A program made the translations under genes and the position numbers. This document shows positions 8,601-16,548 of a stretch of DNA of 64,000 nt, piece by piece. The stretch comes from Sediminibacterium sp. KACHI17. GTDB taxonomy: Bacteria; Bacteroidota; Bacteroidia; Chitinophagales; Chitinophagaceae. The stretch's first letter is position 1. Each line of letters opens with the position of its first letter. The stretch spans positions 1 through 64,000 of the forward strand of contig NZ_AP029612.1 in the NCBI RefSeq assembly GCF_040362915.1. The letters are read 5' to 3'. Below the pieces are notes generated by a model, which made no database searches, had not been told where the DNA came from, and saw only the letters and a program-made list of their open reading frames with translations.

Positions 8601-8733
8601 TACAATTACTGGTTATAGAGGTATGGATCCCGAGAGTAATGCAAATGGAAATGTGAATATTGGTTTAGGAATAGATGCTTTCAGACCTTATCTGGCTCGA
8701 ACGTTCACATTTGGAATCAACTTAGGTTTATAA
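5674..8733 (+). CDS. SusC/RagA family TonB-linked outer membrane transporter
   Basis: An outer membrane TonB-dependent channel that works with a SusD lipoprotein lid to import oligomers such as glycans or peptides. The 1019 residues begin with a signal peptide (to about 21, ending LLLAQ). A carboxypeptidase-D-like regulatory domain at about 24-95 follows (IKGRVIDEKGNPIPNASIQV), then the linker motif LEEVVVMGY, the plug with SusC signatures (GVQVSTSSG, IRVRG, VEVLKDASAASIYGSRA), and a long beta-barrel ending in aromatic-alternating strands (FTFGINLGL). The partner susD starts 15 bases downstream. No N-terminal STN domain is present, so anti-sigma coupling is unlikely. The substrate is unknown, since no glycoside hydrolase adjoins. 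Confidence 0.95.
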   Translation: MRKGLMLLWFALLSSTLLLAQTRIIKGRVIDEKGNPIPNASIQVKGTKLGTTADADGNFSLTAPSSAKMLVASSLNFSKKDVAIGNASMLTITLASSDSNLEEVVVMGYSTLRKANLTGSVAKVAGAEIESRPNLSFDQALTGKAAGVQVSTSSGLIGAPVNIRVRGASSISSGSQPLIVMDGVPLIQGDNGQLYNPTNALADINPNDIESVEVLKDASAASIYGSRASGGVLLITTKKGKSGAPKVTYNAYVGYSEPARMIKVLDGSQYTTVINGMRTNAGLTPSASNGDYNGDGKTDNTNWQDEIYRKGLTHDHQVGISGGSERTTYYASLGFNDFENYMIVNRQKRAAARLNLTTKVTNWFEIGIKSQFTRTTLYGLGSGTGGALSGVPFGPLTAYPNVPVYDASGAYYIGNGGNTVAQNTPNPVAVQNLNYDTRDNRRFINSVYGEISIIKGLKLKSQYNTDMQIGFTDQYWDPAVGDGQGLAGVAQTVATDSRVWSWFNTLNYNKRIGDHDLGVLAGAEYTKSYATFNYIFGTGLNDPLIRIITPANFASTGAENGIDVNNGLASYFGGLNYSYKNKYLASFNMRSDAYSGFGKTNRWGYFPSGSAAWKISEEAFWKSRFVNELKIRASYGITGNSNIGNYPSLATFTPTQYANIASLNLNNPGNSNLRWEQTGQFDIGFDAMIGKGISVVVDYYRKKTKDLILDNPILATVGFPGNTITQNIGSIQSSGFELALSVPVINKRDFKWNINFNGATNKTKVISTNAFNNDIFGGNSIVRPGYNMSAFYLIRWAGVNPANGFPTFYDATGTVKQYNHSAPTASRWTRVSDGTVTSAITAVDRVVLNDKTPYPKFFGGLSQNFTYKQLDLSFDLQYSFGAYTYNNTLQNLVLMTGTRNKSVEILKAWQKAGDQTDVPRWYFGENQSTLASTRFLEKADFVRMRNIQVGYTLPKKLLDKAKISNLRMYAQIQNAFTITGYRGMDPESNANGNVNIGLGIDAFRPYLARTFTFGINLGL

Positions 8734-8748
8734 TTTAAAAAAAATACA

Positions 8749-10224
8749 ATGAAAAGAGTTATAATTATTTCATTTTTGACAGTAGGAATTATTTTCTCAT
8801 CCTGTCAAAAAGAGGTTACTGAAATTGTACCTCCTGATCGTATATCATCAAGTCTAGCATTTAGCACTGCCACTAAAATGGAGGCCTCTATTATGGGTGC
8901 TTATAATAGTTTGCAAAGTGCTGATTTTTTATCTGGGCGTGCATTAGTATATGTAGATCTTCTTGGGAATGATATTTATGATCGTTCTAACTTCTTCGGA
9001 GATCTTCCTAGGTTCAATTTGTTATCTAATGCAGGGATACCAGGTGGTATTTGGAATGCAGGGTATGCTTCGATCGCAACTGCTAATAGGGCAATTGCTG
9101 GTGTTACAGCAAACCCAGGAGTAGTTAGTGCAGCTAAAGCAAAGGAGTTTATTGCTGAATGTTTATTTGTTCGTGCAATAAGTCATTTTTATTTAGTTAA
9201 CTTCTTTGCACAACCGTATGGTTTCACAGCTGATGGATCTCATATTGGGATTCCATTGATTACTGAAAATTTCACTTCAAATGATCCAGCTGCAAATAAA
9301 CCTCGTTCAACTGTTGCACAAGTATATACTTCTATAATTAGTGATTTGAATGCTGCTTTGGCAGATTTACCTGCTACGTATGGTGCATCATCATCTTATG
9401 CATCAAAAACAAGAGCTACTAAGGCAGCAGCAGCTTCTCTGTTGGCTCGCGTATATTTATATAAAGGAGATTATGCCAATGCTAAATCAATGAGCTTAAA
9501 TGTTATCAATGGTCAATATGGTTCATTTACATTGAATTCTTCTCCCAATGGTGCTTTTGGTCCGGGAAATTATCAAACAGCTGAAACTATCTGGAGTATT
9601 CCCAATAATGCTACTGATAACCCTAATACCAATAATGCACTTCCGCAACATTATTATCCTAGTGGCAGAGGTGATCTCGCTATTTCGTCAAACTTTATTA
9701 ACATAGCAACAAATACTTATTTCGCGTTAGATGATAGAAGAAGAAGTATGATCATTTCAGGCACGACACCAACCACTGCTTCGAGTTTATTTACGAACAA
9801 ATATCCAGACGTGGCTACTAGATCTGATTGGTCTCCAGTAATAAGATATGCTGAAGTGTTGTTAACATATGCTGAGGCATCTGCACAAGTAGCTTCAGTA
9901 GTTGATGCTGATGCTATTGCAAAACTTAATTTGGTTAGAGACCGCGCTAGAGTGAGTGCACCTCAATATACGGTTGCCAGCTTTACTTCTAAATCTGACT
10001 TAATTAATGCAATACTTGGTGAGCGAAGAATTGAACTAGCATTTGAAGGTCATCGCTTTTGGGATATAATGCGTATCAAAGGAACTGTTACCAATAAATT
10101 TGATGGTGATGGTGTAACGGTTTTACCAGCACAGGCATTTGGGGCAAATAAATCTGTTTTTCCTATACCTCAAGGAGAAGTTGATAAAAGTAATGGTGTA
10201 TTAATTCAAAATTCTGGATACTAA
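8749..10224 (+). CDS. SusD/RagB family outer membrane lipoprotein
   Basis: The surface lid/binding subunit that pairs with the SusC channel directly upstream (15-base gap, one operon). The 491-residue protein has a lipoprotein signal with lipobox IFSSC (Cys near 19). TPR-like helices of the SusD fold follow, including 'RAISHFYLVNFFAQPYG' and 'ATKAAAASLLARVYLYKGDY'. The conserved C-terminal block ILGERRIELAFEGHRFWD and the terminal 'F-P-I-P-x-x-E' segment are present. Length is normal. A strong terminator follows, closing the susCD unit. The ligand cannot be inferred. Confidence 0.95.
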   Translation: MKRVIIISFLTVGIIFSSCQKEVTEIVPPDRISSSLAFSTATKMEASIMGAYNSLQSADFLSGRALVYVDLLGNDIYDRSNFFGDLPRFNLLSNAGIPGGIWNAGYASIATANRAIAGVTANPGVVSAAKAKEFIAECLFVRAISHFYLVNFFAQPYGFTADGSHIGIPLITENFTSNDPAANKPRSTVAQVYTSIISDLNAALADLPATYGASSSYASKTRATKAAAASLLARVYLYKGDYANAKSMSLNVINGQYGSFTLNSSPNGAFGPGNYQTAETIWSIPNNATDNPNTNNALPQHYYPSGRGDLAISSNFINIATNTYFALDDRRRSMIISGTTPTTASSLFTNKYPDVATRSDWSPVIRYAEVLLTYAEASAQVASVVDADAIAKLNLVRDRARVSAPQYTVASFTSKSDLINAILGERRIELAFEGHRFWDIMRIKGTVTNKFDGDGVTVLPAQAFGANKSVFPIPQGEVDKSNGVLIQNSGY

Positions 10225-10260
10225 TAGCAAATAGTTATTAGTAATATTTGATTGGTTCTA

Positions 10261-10297
10261 TGGGGGTGACAATCAAATTGTCATCCCCATATTTTCT
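10261..10297 (+). terminator. Terminator of the susCD operon
   Basis: TGGGGGTGACAA and TTGTCATCCCCA pair over 12 bp (one G-U) with a TCAAA loop, followed by ATATTTTC. It starts 36 bases after the susD stop. Confidence 0.85.
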
Positions 10298-10469
10298 ATG
10301 TTCTTCAGAAATAATTCATTAGTAATGATGAGTATTATACACTAAATAATATAGTTGAAATTTCCTCTGATATGATTTACTGAGATAGCGTCATGAGTAA
10401 GTTATTTTATCGTTCTTATAGGCAACAAAACCATTAAAATAAGTATCTGATATTGATTAATTAATTTTT

Positions 10470-10925
10470 ATGATACAGAAACTAATACTGACTGTCGCCA
10501 TTTTTTTTGCTAGTGAATTATTGTTTGCTTCATTTACAATTTCATCTACAGTCGTAGCAAAAAAAGAAGTAACGATTGATGCGATAAGTAAAATGAGCTT
10601 TAGAGAGTTTCGAAAGCATACTATTCATAAGTCTGGATTTAAAAATCGAATGGCTTTTTTGATGTTAAAGAAAGAAATGAAGCAGCAAGCCAGAGAAGGC
10701 AATGGTGCTATTAATATTGCCCCTGTTTTAGATCATATGATGGATGATGCAAGATTTAGATTTAAGTTGATAGGATTTGCAGCAGGCTTGTTTCTTGGTA
10801 TATTCGGAGTTGGACTAACCTATATTTTTTCCAAAGACAGAAATCTTCACAAGTCTGCATGGATTGGATTCGGAGTACTTACTATTGTAGCTGTTATTTC
10901 ACTTTTTTCAATCTTCCCAGGATAA
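10470..10925 (+). CDS. Small exported or membrane protein of unknown function
   Basis: I do not recognise this 151-residue protein. It starts with a hydrophobic signal (about 1-22, ending LLFAS). A charged helical stretch (MSFREFRKHTIH, MLKKEMKQQAREG) occupies about 38-85, and two hydrophobic segments lie at about 96-118 and 126-148, separated by a short basic turn (SKDRNLHKSA). This suggests an inner membrane protein with a polar domain outside. It sits between the susCD terminator and an SGNH-type lipoprotein gene, with gaps of over 170 bases on both sides, so it is probably transcribed alone. Codon use matches the neighbours. Confidence 0.6.
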   Translation: MIQKLILTVAIFFASELLFASFTISSTVVAKKEVTIDAISKMSFREFRKHTIHKSGFKNRMAFLMLKKEMKQQAREGNGAINIAPVLDHMMDDARFRFKLIGFAAGLFLGIFGVGLTYIFSKDRNLHKSAWIGFGVLTIVAVISLFSIFPG

Positions 10926-11022
10926 TAGTAAAGGATTTAGTTTTTTAAACAGTGGAGAAGCTTAATTGAACATACTTTAATGTAGCTAATTGCTATTTAA
11001 CCTCTATTAACATTCAGCATGG

Positions 11023-11030
11023 TAGCTTTG
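11023..11030 (+). promoter_or_regulatory. Probable -7 element for the SGNH lipoprotein gene
   Basis: TAGCTTTG matches TAnnTTTG exactly, 71 bases before the gene start. Upstream only a degenerate TTTA lies at about the right distance, so the -33 element is weak. Confidence 0.4.
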
Positions 11031-11101
11031 TTAAATGGCAGTAAATTTCTCTTTTGGGTTTTAAAGCCAAAGTAGTTTGAGTAGAATGAATTCAGCATTT
11101 T

Positions 11102-11830
11102 ATGAAAAGAAGTTGTCTCTTCATTTTTTTAGCATTAGTGCTAGGATGTACTAAGAATAAAGTAGCTGGTCGTGAAAGAAATATTTTGAATATACTATTT
11201 ATTGGAAATAGTCTTACTTATATCAATGATGTTCCCGCATTGGTAAAAGAACTAGGTAAACTAGATAGTATTTCCATTGATTATAAAACCATATCAGGAC
11301 CAAATTATGGATTGGATGACCATTTAGCAGAAGGGATGGTTCAGCAGGAAATAAAAACAGGGAAATATGATTATGTAGTAGTACAGCAAGGTCCATCAGC
11401 ATTGCCAGAATCTCAAGCTAATTTAATGCATGCAATAGCAAAGTATAAGGCTTTATGTAAAGAGTTCAATACGAAATTAGCTGTTTATATGGTGTGGCCC
11501 TTTCAGTCAAGATTGTTTGATCTTGATAACGTTATTTTTTCTTATAGCAAAGCAGGAAAAACGCATAGTGCTTTGATTTGTGCTGCAGGATTGGCTTGGA
11601 AAATAGCCTGGAGTATTGATTCGTCTTTGTCTTTGTATGGGCCAGATGGATTTCATCCAAATATGAAGGGTAGTTTACTCGCTGCCATGGTAATTTACGG
11701 AACACTTACCGGAAAATACAGTTTTGGGAATAGGCAAATTAACAATGCTTCATGGTCAAAACAAGTTTCCGCAGAAACAATGCGTACGCTTAAACAAGCT
11801 TCAAAAGAAGCAATTGAGACAAAATTTTAG
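11102..11830 (+). CDS. SGNH/GDSL-type hydrolase-like lipoprotein
   Basis: A 242-residue lipoprotein (lipobox LVLGC, Cys near 16) with the fold signature of SGNH esterases/acetylhydrolases. Block I reads LFIGNSLTYINDVP, with the nucleophile-position Ser in GNS. A central VVVQQGPSALP strand follows, and the terminal DGFHPN supplies the Asp-x-x-His catalytic pair. SGNH enzymes of this kind often remove acetyl groups from glycans or esters; the substrate here is unknown. The strong -7 promoter element upstream and isolation on both sides suggest a single-gene unit. Proximity to susCD may be functional but is not proof. Confidence 0.72.
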   Translation: MKRSCLFIFLALVLGCTKNKVAGRERNILNILFIGNSLTYINDVPALVKELGKLDSISIDYKTISGPNYGLDDHLAEGMVQQEIKTGKYDYVVVQQGPSALPESQANLMHAIAKYKALCKEFNTKLAVYMVWPFQSRLFDLDNVIFSYSKAGKTHSALICAAGLAWKIAWSIDSSLSLYGPDGFHPNMKGSLLAAMVIYGTLTGKYSFGNRQINNASWSKQVSAETMRTLKQASKEAIETKF

Positions 11831-11949
11831 CCTCCAACTGCATCGTTTTGATCGATGAAAAGTTTAATGTGAAAATTTCTAGTAGGTGTTTTATTGGCTA
11901 GTAATAAAAAATACTGAATCTATTTTTTCTATCCTTAATACAATCAATT

Positions 11950-13350
11950 ATGAAACAATTCATTTACGCAATGCTACTATTGGGTATTTGTATACCAGAT
12001 GTAGTCCTATCACAATCAGCATGTAGTTGTTTTCTTCTGACCGAACAGAAAGGTAAGTTGGCAGTTGAGAAAGTTACCATTGATAATAATCGTGTAGAAG
12101 TACTAAGTGATCCATCAATAGTAGCACCAGTTTTTAGTATGGGTGAAGGCATGAATGGAGATATGGTAAAAAAAGAAAGAAGGGGTGGTATGATCATTGC
12201 GCAGTGTAAGGACAATCAACTCAAATTGAAATTTAAGACTGCTTCTGGAGAAGAAAAACCTTTACCTGATATGGATATTCGGGTGCTGAGACAAATGAAT
12301 ATTCGTATTAATGTTGTATCCGGAGACGGCACTAAGAAAGCTTTTCTTATTGAAAAATATGATCAGGTTAAAGATGCAGATGGACCGGTTATGGACATGT
12401 TTGGTGGAAAAATTCCTATACAAAATGGAGATTTTATTTTAACTACTGAAACCAGAAAAGCTAGTACAGTATCAACATTGTTGAAAGGAAAAATACCTTT
12501 TCAATTTAAAAATGGTTGGATGATGTTACCTGTGCAGCTGAATAATGGAAATCGACTTGAATTTGTACTAGATATGGCCGCAACCTCTACAGTTATTGAC
12601 GCATCCGTCTTGCCGTCAAATACCGAGATCGTAAAAATGGAAACAATAGCCTACTCTGATAAAGATACTACAAAGTCTAGTGCTAGCATGCAAGGTGCGA
12701 CCGGACAGGTAGACACAGATTTTTTTTTAGGTAAAGCATTGTTACAAAATTTTCGTCTTAATGATCTTTTGATGAATGATGTAAATGCTAGCGTTTTGAA
12801 ATCTTTTCCTGAAAAGCTTAAAAAAGCTGGTGTAGTTGGTATCATTGGTACTGATATCTTAAAAAAGTCGGGAGTTTGTACAATTCAATTTACTTCAGAA
12901 ACAGAAGGAACTATTGTCCTTGGCGAAAGTGAAATTGGAACCAATGTCGCCGCAACACGAATGCCATTCAACATAGCCGGAGGATTATTATTCATTGATG
13001 GTAAAATACAAGGAAAGCCATTGAAATTTGTGATGGATACTGGAGCAAGAGAAAGTATTTTAAGTCAGTCGTTTGTAACCTTGACTAATATCTCTTATAA
13101 AACTATGTCTACTGATAAAATGATTACTGGTATAGATGGAAAACCTCAAAAGAGTAGCATTATTTCTTTAAAAGATGTAGCAGTAGGAAATTATATGATG
13201 AAGGATACAAGAATGATTTTGGGTAATGTAGCTGCATTGAGTTCTTACGGGTTATCTGCTAGCAGTGCTATATTAGGAATGGACTTTTTTCATCAGTTTA
13301 CAAGAATCCAGATTGATTTTTCTAATCAACAACTACTTCTGCAGCATTAA
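11950..13350 (+). CDS. Aspartyl-protease-like protein with one intact and one altered active-site half
   Basis: A 466-residue exported protein (signal to about 21, ending VVLSQ) whose C-terminal two thirds hold two retropepsin-like halves. The first has FVLDMAATSTVIDAS (Asp 208), where the usual D-T-G reads D-M-A. The second has FVMDTGARESILSQ (Asp 363) with the canonical D-T-G-A. Each half has its own downstream hydrophobic-Gly strand (VGIIGTDILKKSG; AILGMDFFHQF), as in bacterial aspartyl proteases of the gag-polyprotein type. A pseudo-dimeric enzyme using Asp 208 and Asp 363 is possible; loss of the T-G in one half may abolish activity. The stop codon overlaps that of the convergent metallopeptidase gene. 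Confidence 0.75.
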   Translation: MKQFIYAMLLLGICIPDVVLSQSACSCFLLTEQKGKLAVEKVTIDNNRVEVLSDPSIVAPVFSMGEGMNGDMVKKERRGGMIIAQCKDNQLKLKFKTASGEEKPLPDMDIRVLRQMNIRINVVSGDGTKKAFLIEKYDQVKDADGPVMDMFGGKIPIQNGDFILTTETRKASTVSTLLKGKIPFQFKNGWMMLPVQLNNGNRLEFVLDMAATSTVIDASVLPSNTEIVKMETIAYSDKDTTKSSASMQGATGQVDTDFFLGKALLQNFRLNDLLMNDVNASVLKSFPEKLKKAGVVGIIGTDILKKSGVCTIQFTSETEGTIVLGESEIGTNVAATRMPFNIAGGLLFIDGKIQGKPLKFVMDTGARESILSQSFVTLTNISYKTMSTDKMITGIDGKPQKSSIISLKDVAVGNYMMKDTRMILGNVAALSSYGLSASSAILGMDFFHQFTRIQIDFSNQQLLLQH

Positions 13351-14456
13351 TTGCTGATATATTTTTTCTCTAATTGAGCAAATAAGATCATTGATTTATC
13401 AGAGAAATGAAATCGGCTTTTAGACTTTTTAGCTGTTTTATTATAAAGTCTGATAAAATCAAATGGATTGTATAAAACCCTTAATAGGCTCTTCCTTCCC
13501 TTTACTTGTAGTATTGTCTTGGCCATGTAATAACCATGCGGATGAGCGCCCAATGGAAATAGACTGCGAATGATAACAGCATTTGTTTTCATGAGAGAGG
13601 GAGTATCAGCAATAGCTATTAAGAGTGTATCTACTTTTTCTAAATTTTTATAAGGGTTATTATAATGTTCTGAGTACAAGTTATACAAAAAACTGTTACT
13701 AGTATTGGGATGTGACAAGAACCATTCTATATTGATGAGATCGGCTATCCCTTCGAGCTGAAGTTGAAAAATAGCATTGAGTAATGGTCCAGCATCGTCT
13801 GTTTCATTCAGGTGTATTTTTTTTCTGAAAGAATAAGTATAAAAATGATGTATTTCATGACCTAATACAGCAATAAGATTGTCTTCATCAACAGACAATA
13901 GATCTATTACTATGGCTTGATCATTTGCATTAGATTGGGGATGAAACAAACCGAATCCAATTGTTGGTTTTATTTCTTGTGATAGTGCAACTTTAGTAAG
14001 ATAAGGACTGGCTTTTTCTTTTGCTTCTTCAAATAAATTTCTCTTTTGCAATTCTCGTGCAAATGAATCAATATGATTTTTTTTTGCTTTAGCCTTTTTC
14101 AAGTGTTCTAATACCTGCTTTTCCCATTTATTTTCTCTTACGAGGCTGTCACAGATATTTTTCCTAGAAGGCATAAACGCTGTCATTATCATTCTCTTCA
14201 TATAGCGTTCTTGCCCCCATTTGGCATAAAATGAATAAAACGGAGCATCAAATAGTTGTTTCCAAGTGGTACTATCCGGAAGCAGATCTTTAGATAATAG
14301 CGCTTCAATTGGCCAAAATAGTTGAACGCCTGTAAAATCAATTTTTACTTGTTGTGCTTGTATTGGCGATTTATTGATTGAAAGGATTAATAGTGCAATG
14401 ATCATCATTTTTGTAAACCGACTTCTCAAGCTGTAATGATATTTAGCAAAGCTCAT
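13347..14456 (-). CDS. Exported HExxH zinc metallopeptidase-like protein
   Basis: A 369-residue protein with a hydrophobic export signal at about 17-35 (ending PIQAQ). The zinc motif VLGHEIHHFY supplies His 200, Glu 201 and His 204, and the downstream EGIAD (Glu 235) resembles the third-ligand helix of gluzincins. It may belong to the family Pfam calls DUF5700, from memory and not checked. The start overlaps the stop of the LytTR regulator by 4 bases, so it is translationally coupled as the third gene of the kinase-regulator-peptidase operon. This makes it a likely output or regulated component of that system. The stop shares a TTAA with the convergent aspartyl-protease-like gene. Confidence 0.75.
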   Translation of the reverse strand: MSFAKYHYSLRSRFTKMMIIALLILSINKSPIQAQQVKIDFTGVQLFWPIEALLSKDLLPDSTTWKQLFDAPFYSFYAKWGQERYMKRMIMTAFMPSRKNICDSLVRENKWEKQVLEHLKKAKAKKNHIDSFARELQKRNLFEEAKEKASPYLTKVALSQEIKPTIGFGLFHPQSNANDQAIVIDLLSVDEDNLIAVLGHEIHHFYTYSFRKKIHLNETDDAGPLLNAIFQLQLEGIADLINIEWFLSHPNTSNSFLYNLYSEHYNNPYKNLEKVDTLLIAIADTPSLMKTNAVIIRSLFPLGAHPHGYYMAKTILQVKGRKSLLRVLYNPFDFIRLYNKTAKKSKSRFHFSDKSMILFAQLEKKYISN

Positions 14457-15172
14457 CGGTTATTAGTTGCTTCCATTAAGCTTTGTATCAATTCCTTGTA
14501 ACCTCTTCCGATTGGAATATTTCTCCCTTGAATTTCTACATCAGCTGCACTATAGGCATCGATCTTATTTTTTGGAACAATAAAAGATCGGTGGATACGT
14601 AAAAAACCGCTCTTGCCTAATTCGTTTTCCAGATGTGAAAGTTGGGTTTTAGTAACGATTGTCTTTCCATTGGTGGTATAGATCTTTACATATTCTTTTA
14701 ATCCTTCAATAAATAAGATATCATCTAGCAATACCCTGATTCTTTTTTTATTGACGTTAAAAAAGATAGACGGTTTCTCATTCGGAAATACAGGCTGATT
14801 GCTTGACGTCATGTTATTTTGATGTGTCAACTTATTTACAGCCATCAAAAATCGATTGAACTCTATTGGTTTTAATAAATAGTCAAGTACGCCTAGTTCA
14901 AAACCTTGTAAGGCATACTCATTATAAGCAGAAGTGATGATGATTTGTGGAGGATTCTTGATCATTTTGATGAATTCCATACCCTTGATCTTTGGCATAT
15001 GTATATCAAGGAACATCAGATCTACTTTTTCCTTCTGTAATATTTCCATTGCATACAAAGCATCCGAGCATATTGCGATGTTTTTCAGAAAGGGTACTTG
15101 AGAAATATAATCACTCAGTATCTCAGCAGCGATGGGTTCGTCTTCTACGATGATGGTGTTATAAAGTTGCAT
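14453..15172 (-). CDS. LytTR-family response regulator
   Basis: A transcription factor receiving phosphate from the adjacent LytS-type kinase. The receiver domain (about 1-120) has the acidic pair in IIVEDEP and phosphoacceptor Asp 56 in LMFLDIHMP. The C-terminal LytTR DNA-binding domain (about 138-235) has the hallmark DDILFIEGLKEYVKIYT and FLRIHRSFIVPKNKI segments. The 239-residue length is standard. Its start overlaps the kinase gene by 14 bases and its stop overlaps the HExxH peptidase by 4 bases, indicating tight coupling of all three. LytTR regulators usually bind direct repeats upstream of targets; I could not identify those repeats here. Confidence 0.93.
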   Translation of the reverse strand: MQLYNTIIVEDEPIAAEILSDYISQVPFLKNIAICSDALYAMEILQKEKVDLMFLDIHMPKIKGMEFIKMIKNPPQIIITSAYNEYALQGFELGVLDYLLKPIEFNRFLMAVNKLTHQNNMTSSNQPVFPNEKPSIFFNVNKKRIRVLLDDILFIEGLKEYVKIYTTNGKTIVTKTQLSHLENELGKSGFLRIHRSFIVPKNKIDAYSAADVEIQGRNIPIGRGYKELIQSLMEATNNR

Positions 15173-16262
15173 TTTTTGAAAGGTTTATGGTTAGGGTTAC
15201 TTTAAACGTCTCAGGGGTTAAATTAATTTTTAGATCATGTTCAGGATATAGTAATTCAAGTTGTCTTTTTACATTTTTCAAGCCAATTCTTTCAGGTGCT
15301 TTTCCTTCATTCTCTGATTTAGAGTTTTCAATCGAAAACAGTAGATGTCCTTTTTTTAAAAATGTATGAATTTTAATATAGGAGTGAAACCTGGTCTCAC
15401 TTAGACCATGTTTAAATGCATTTTCAACGAAGGGAATCAGAATCAGTGGTGTGATCTGTTGTTCAAGATGATCTATGTCCTCTGTATATTCAATATCCAA
15501 GCGAGTTCCGTATCGAAGTTGTTCTAATTCAATATAATCTTTTACCACTTTTAGCTCATCAGCTATGTTGATAGAGGATTGCGCTGTTTCATATAACATA
15601 AAACGAAGCAGTTTGGATAATTTCATCACGACTTCTGCGGTATCATCTGATTTTTTTCGAGCCAGTCCGTATATATTATTTAGCGTATTGAATAAAAAGT
15701 GTGGATTGATCTGCGATTTAAGAAATTGCAACTCTGTTAATAATTTTTTTCGAGCAGTTTCTTCTTCTCTTTTTCGAATTTGAAGATTGATGCGTACCAG
15801 TTTAATTGCCAAAGCTGTACCACAGAGAAATGCCAGCACAAATGCATTGTATAAGATAGATGATATACCAATATCCAATAAATCATCACCGGGTAGTCCG
15901 TAGATATAGGGCAGAACAAAAAGGTCATTAAAAACCGTAAAAAGAAATGTTCCGGCTAATAATAAAATCAAAGAGCAAAAAAATGTTTTAACGACTCCCC
16001 AGTTTTTTGTGTTGAATTGATTAACTATAGCAAATAGAGTATATACCAATGGTACTTTGATGAGCAAAAATGACAGTTGCGCTTTTACAGATGTATTGAA
16101 AATATCTATAAATGGGATTGGGTCCTTGCCTCGTGGATAGGAAGCGATATTGAGGTAGGTTTTATAAGACACATACGCTAGCCAGAATAAGGTATGGTGT
16201 ATGATTCTTTTTTTCACTGAGGTTGTATTAATGACCAGGGGTAGAGCATTTTTAAAATTCAT
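15159..16262 (-). CDS. LytS/YehU-type sensor histidine kinase
   Basis: A membrane sensor kinase of 367 residues. Four hydrophobic segments lie roughly at 22-42, 60-80, 92-112 and 133-156. A short coiled coil leads to the His_kinase motif LKSQINPHFLFNTLNNIYG with phosphoacceptor His 188, and the C-terminal ATPase domain has the N-box LIPFVENAFKHG and G-box RIGLKNVKRQL. All catalytic motifs are intact, unlike the homologue at 49207. I prefer the ATG at 16262 (MNFKNALP); a TTG 42 bases upstream would add an untypical N-terminus. It is the first gene of the three-gene operon with the LytTR regulator and peptidase. The signal sensed is unknown. Confidence 0.9.
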   Translation of the reverse strand: MNFKNALPLVINTTSVKKRIIHHTLFWLAYVSYKTYLNIASYPRGKDPIPFIDIFNTSVKAQLSFLLIKVPLVYTLFAIVNQFNTKNWGVVKTFFCSLILLLAGTFLFTVFNDLFVLPYIYGLPGDDLLDIGISSILYNAFVLAFLCGTALAIKLVRINLQIRKREEETARKKLLTELQFLKSQINPHFLFNTLNNIYGLARKKSDDTAEVVMKLSKLLRFMLYETAQSSINIADELKVVKDYIELEQLRYGTRLDIEYTEDIDHLEQQITPLILIPFVENAFKHGLSETRFHSYIKIHTFLKKGHLLFSIENSKSENEGKAPERIGLKNVKRQLELLYPEHDLKINLTPETFKVTLTINLSKNATL

Positions 16263-16548
16263 ATAAATCAGTGATGAATTCTTACTAAATATACCAAAAA
16301 TCAATAAGTATGTCTAAACAGCAATTTGTGCCGAATCAATGTATTTAATGCGTAAATTATTTCATTTTGTATATCTTAATACGTAATTGGTAGAAATACT
16401 TAAGGATATAAAATATTAGAGACTACTTTCAGAACATACATATGGTTCATTCATTTGGTGATGCTCACTTATTCAAGATGAATCATTGGAGAGATCGCAA
16501 AAATGATAAAATCACCAAATGACTTTAACCTTCATTGAACAACCTATT

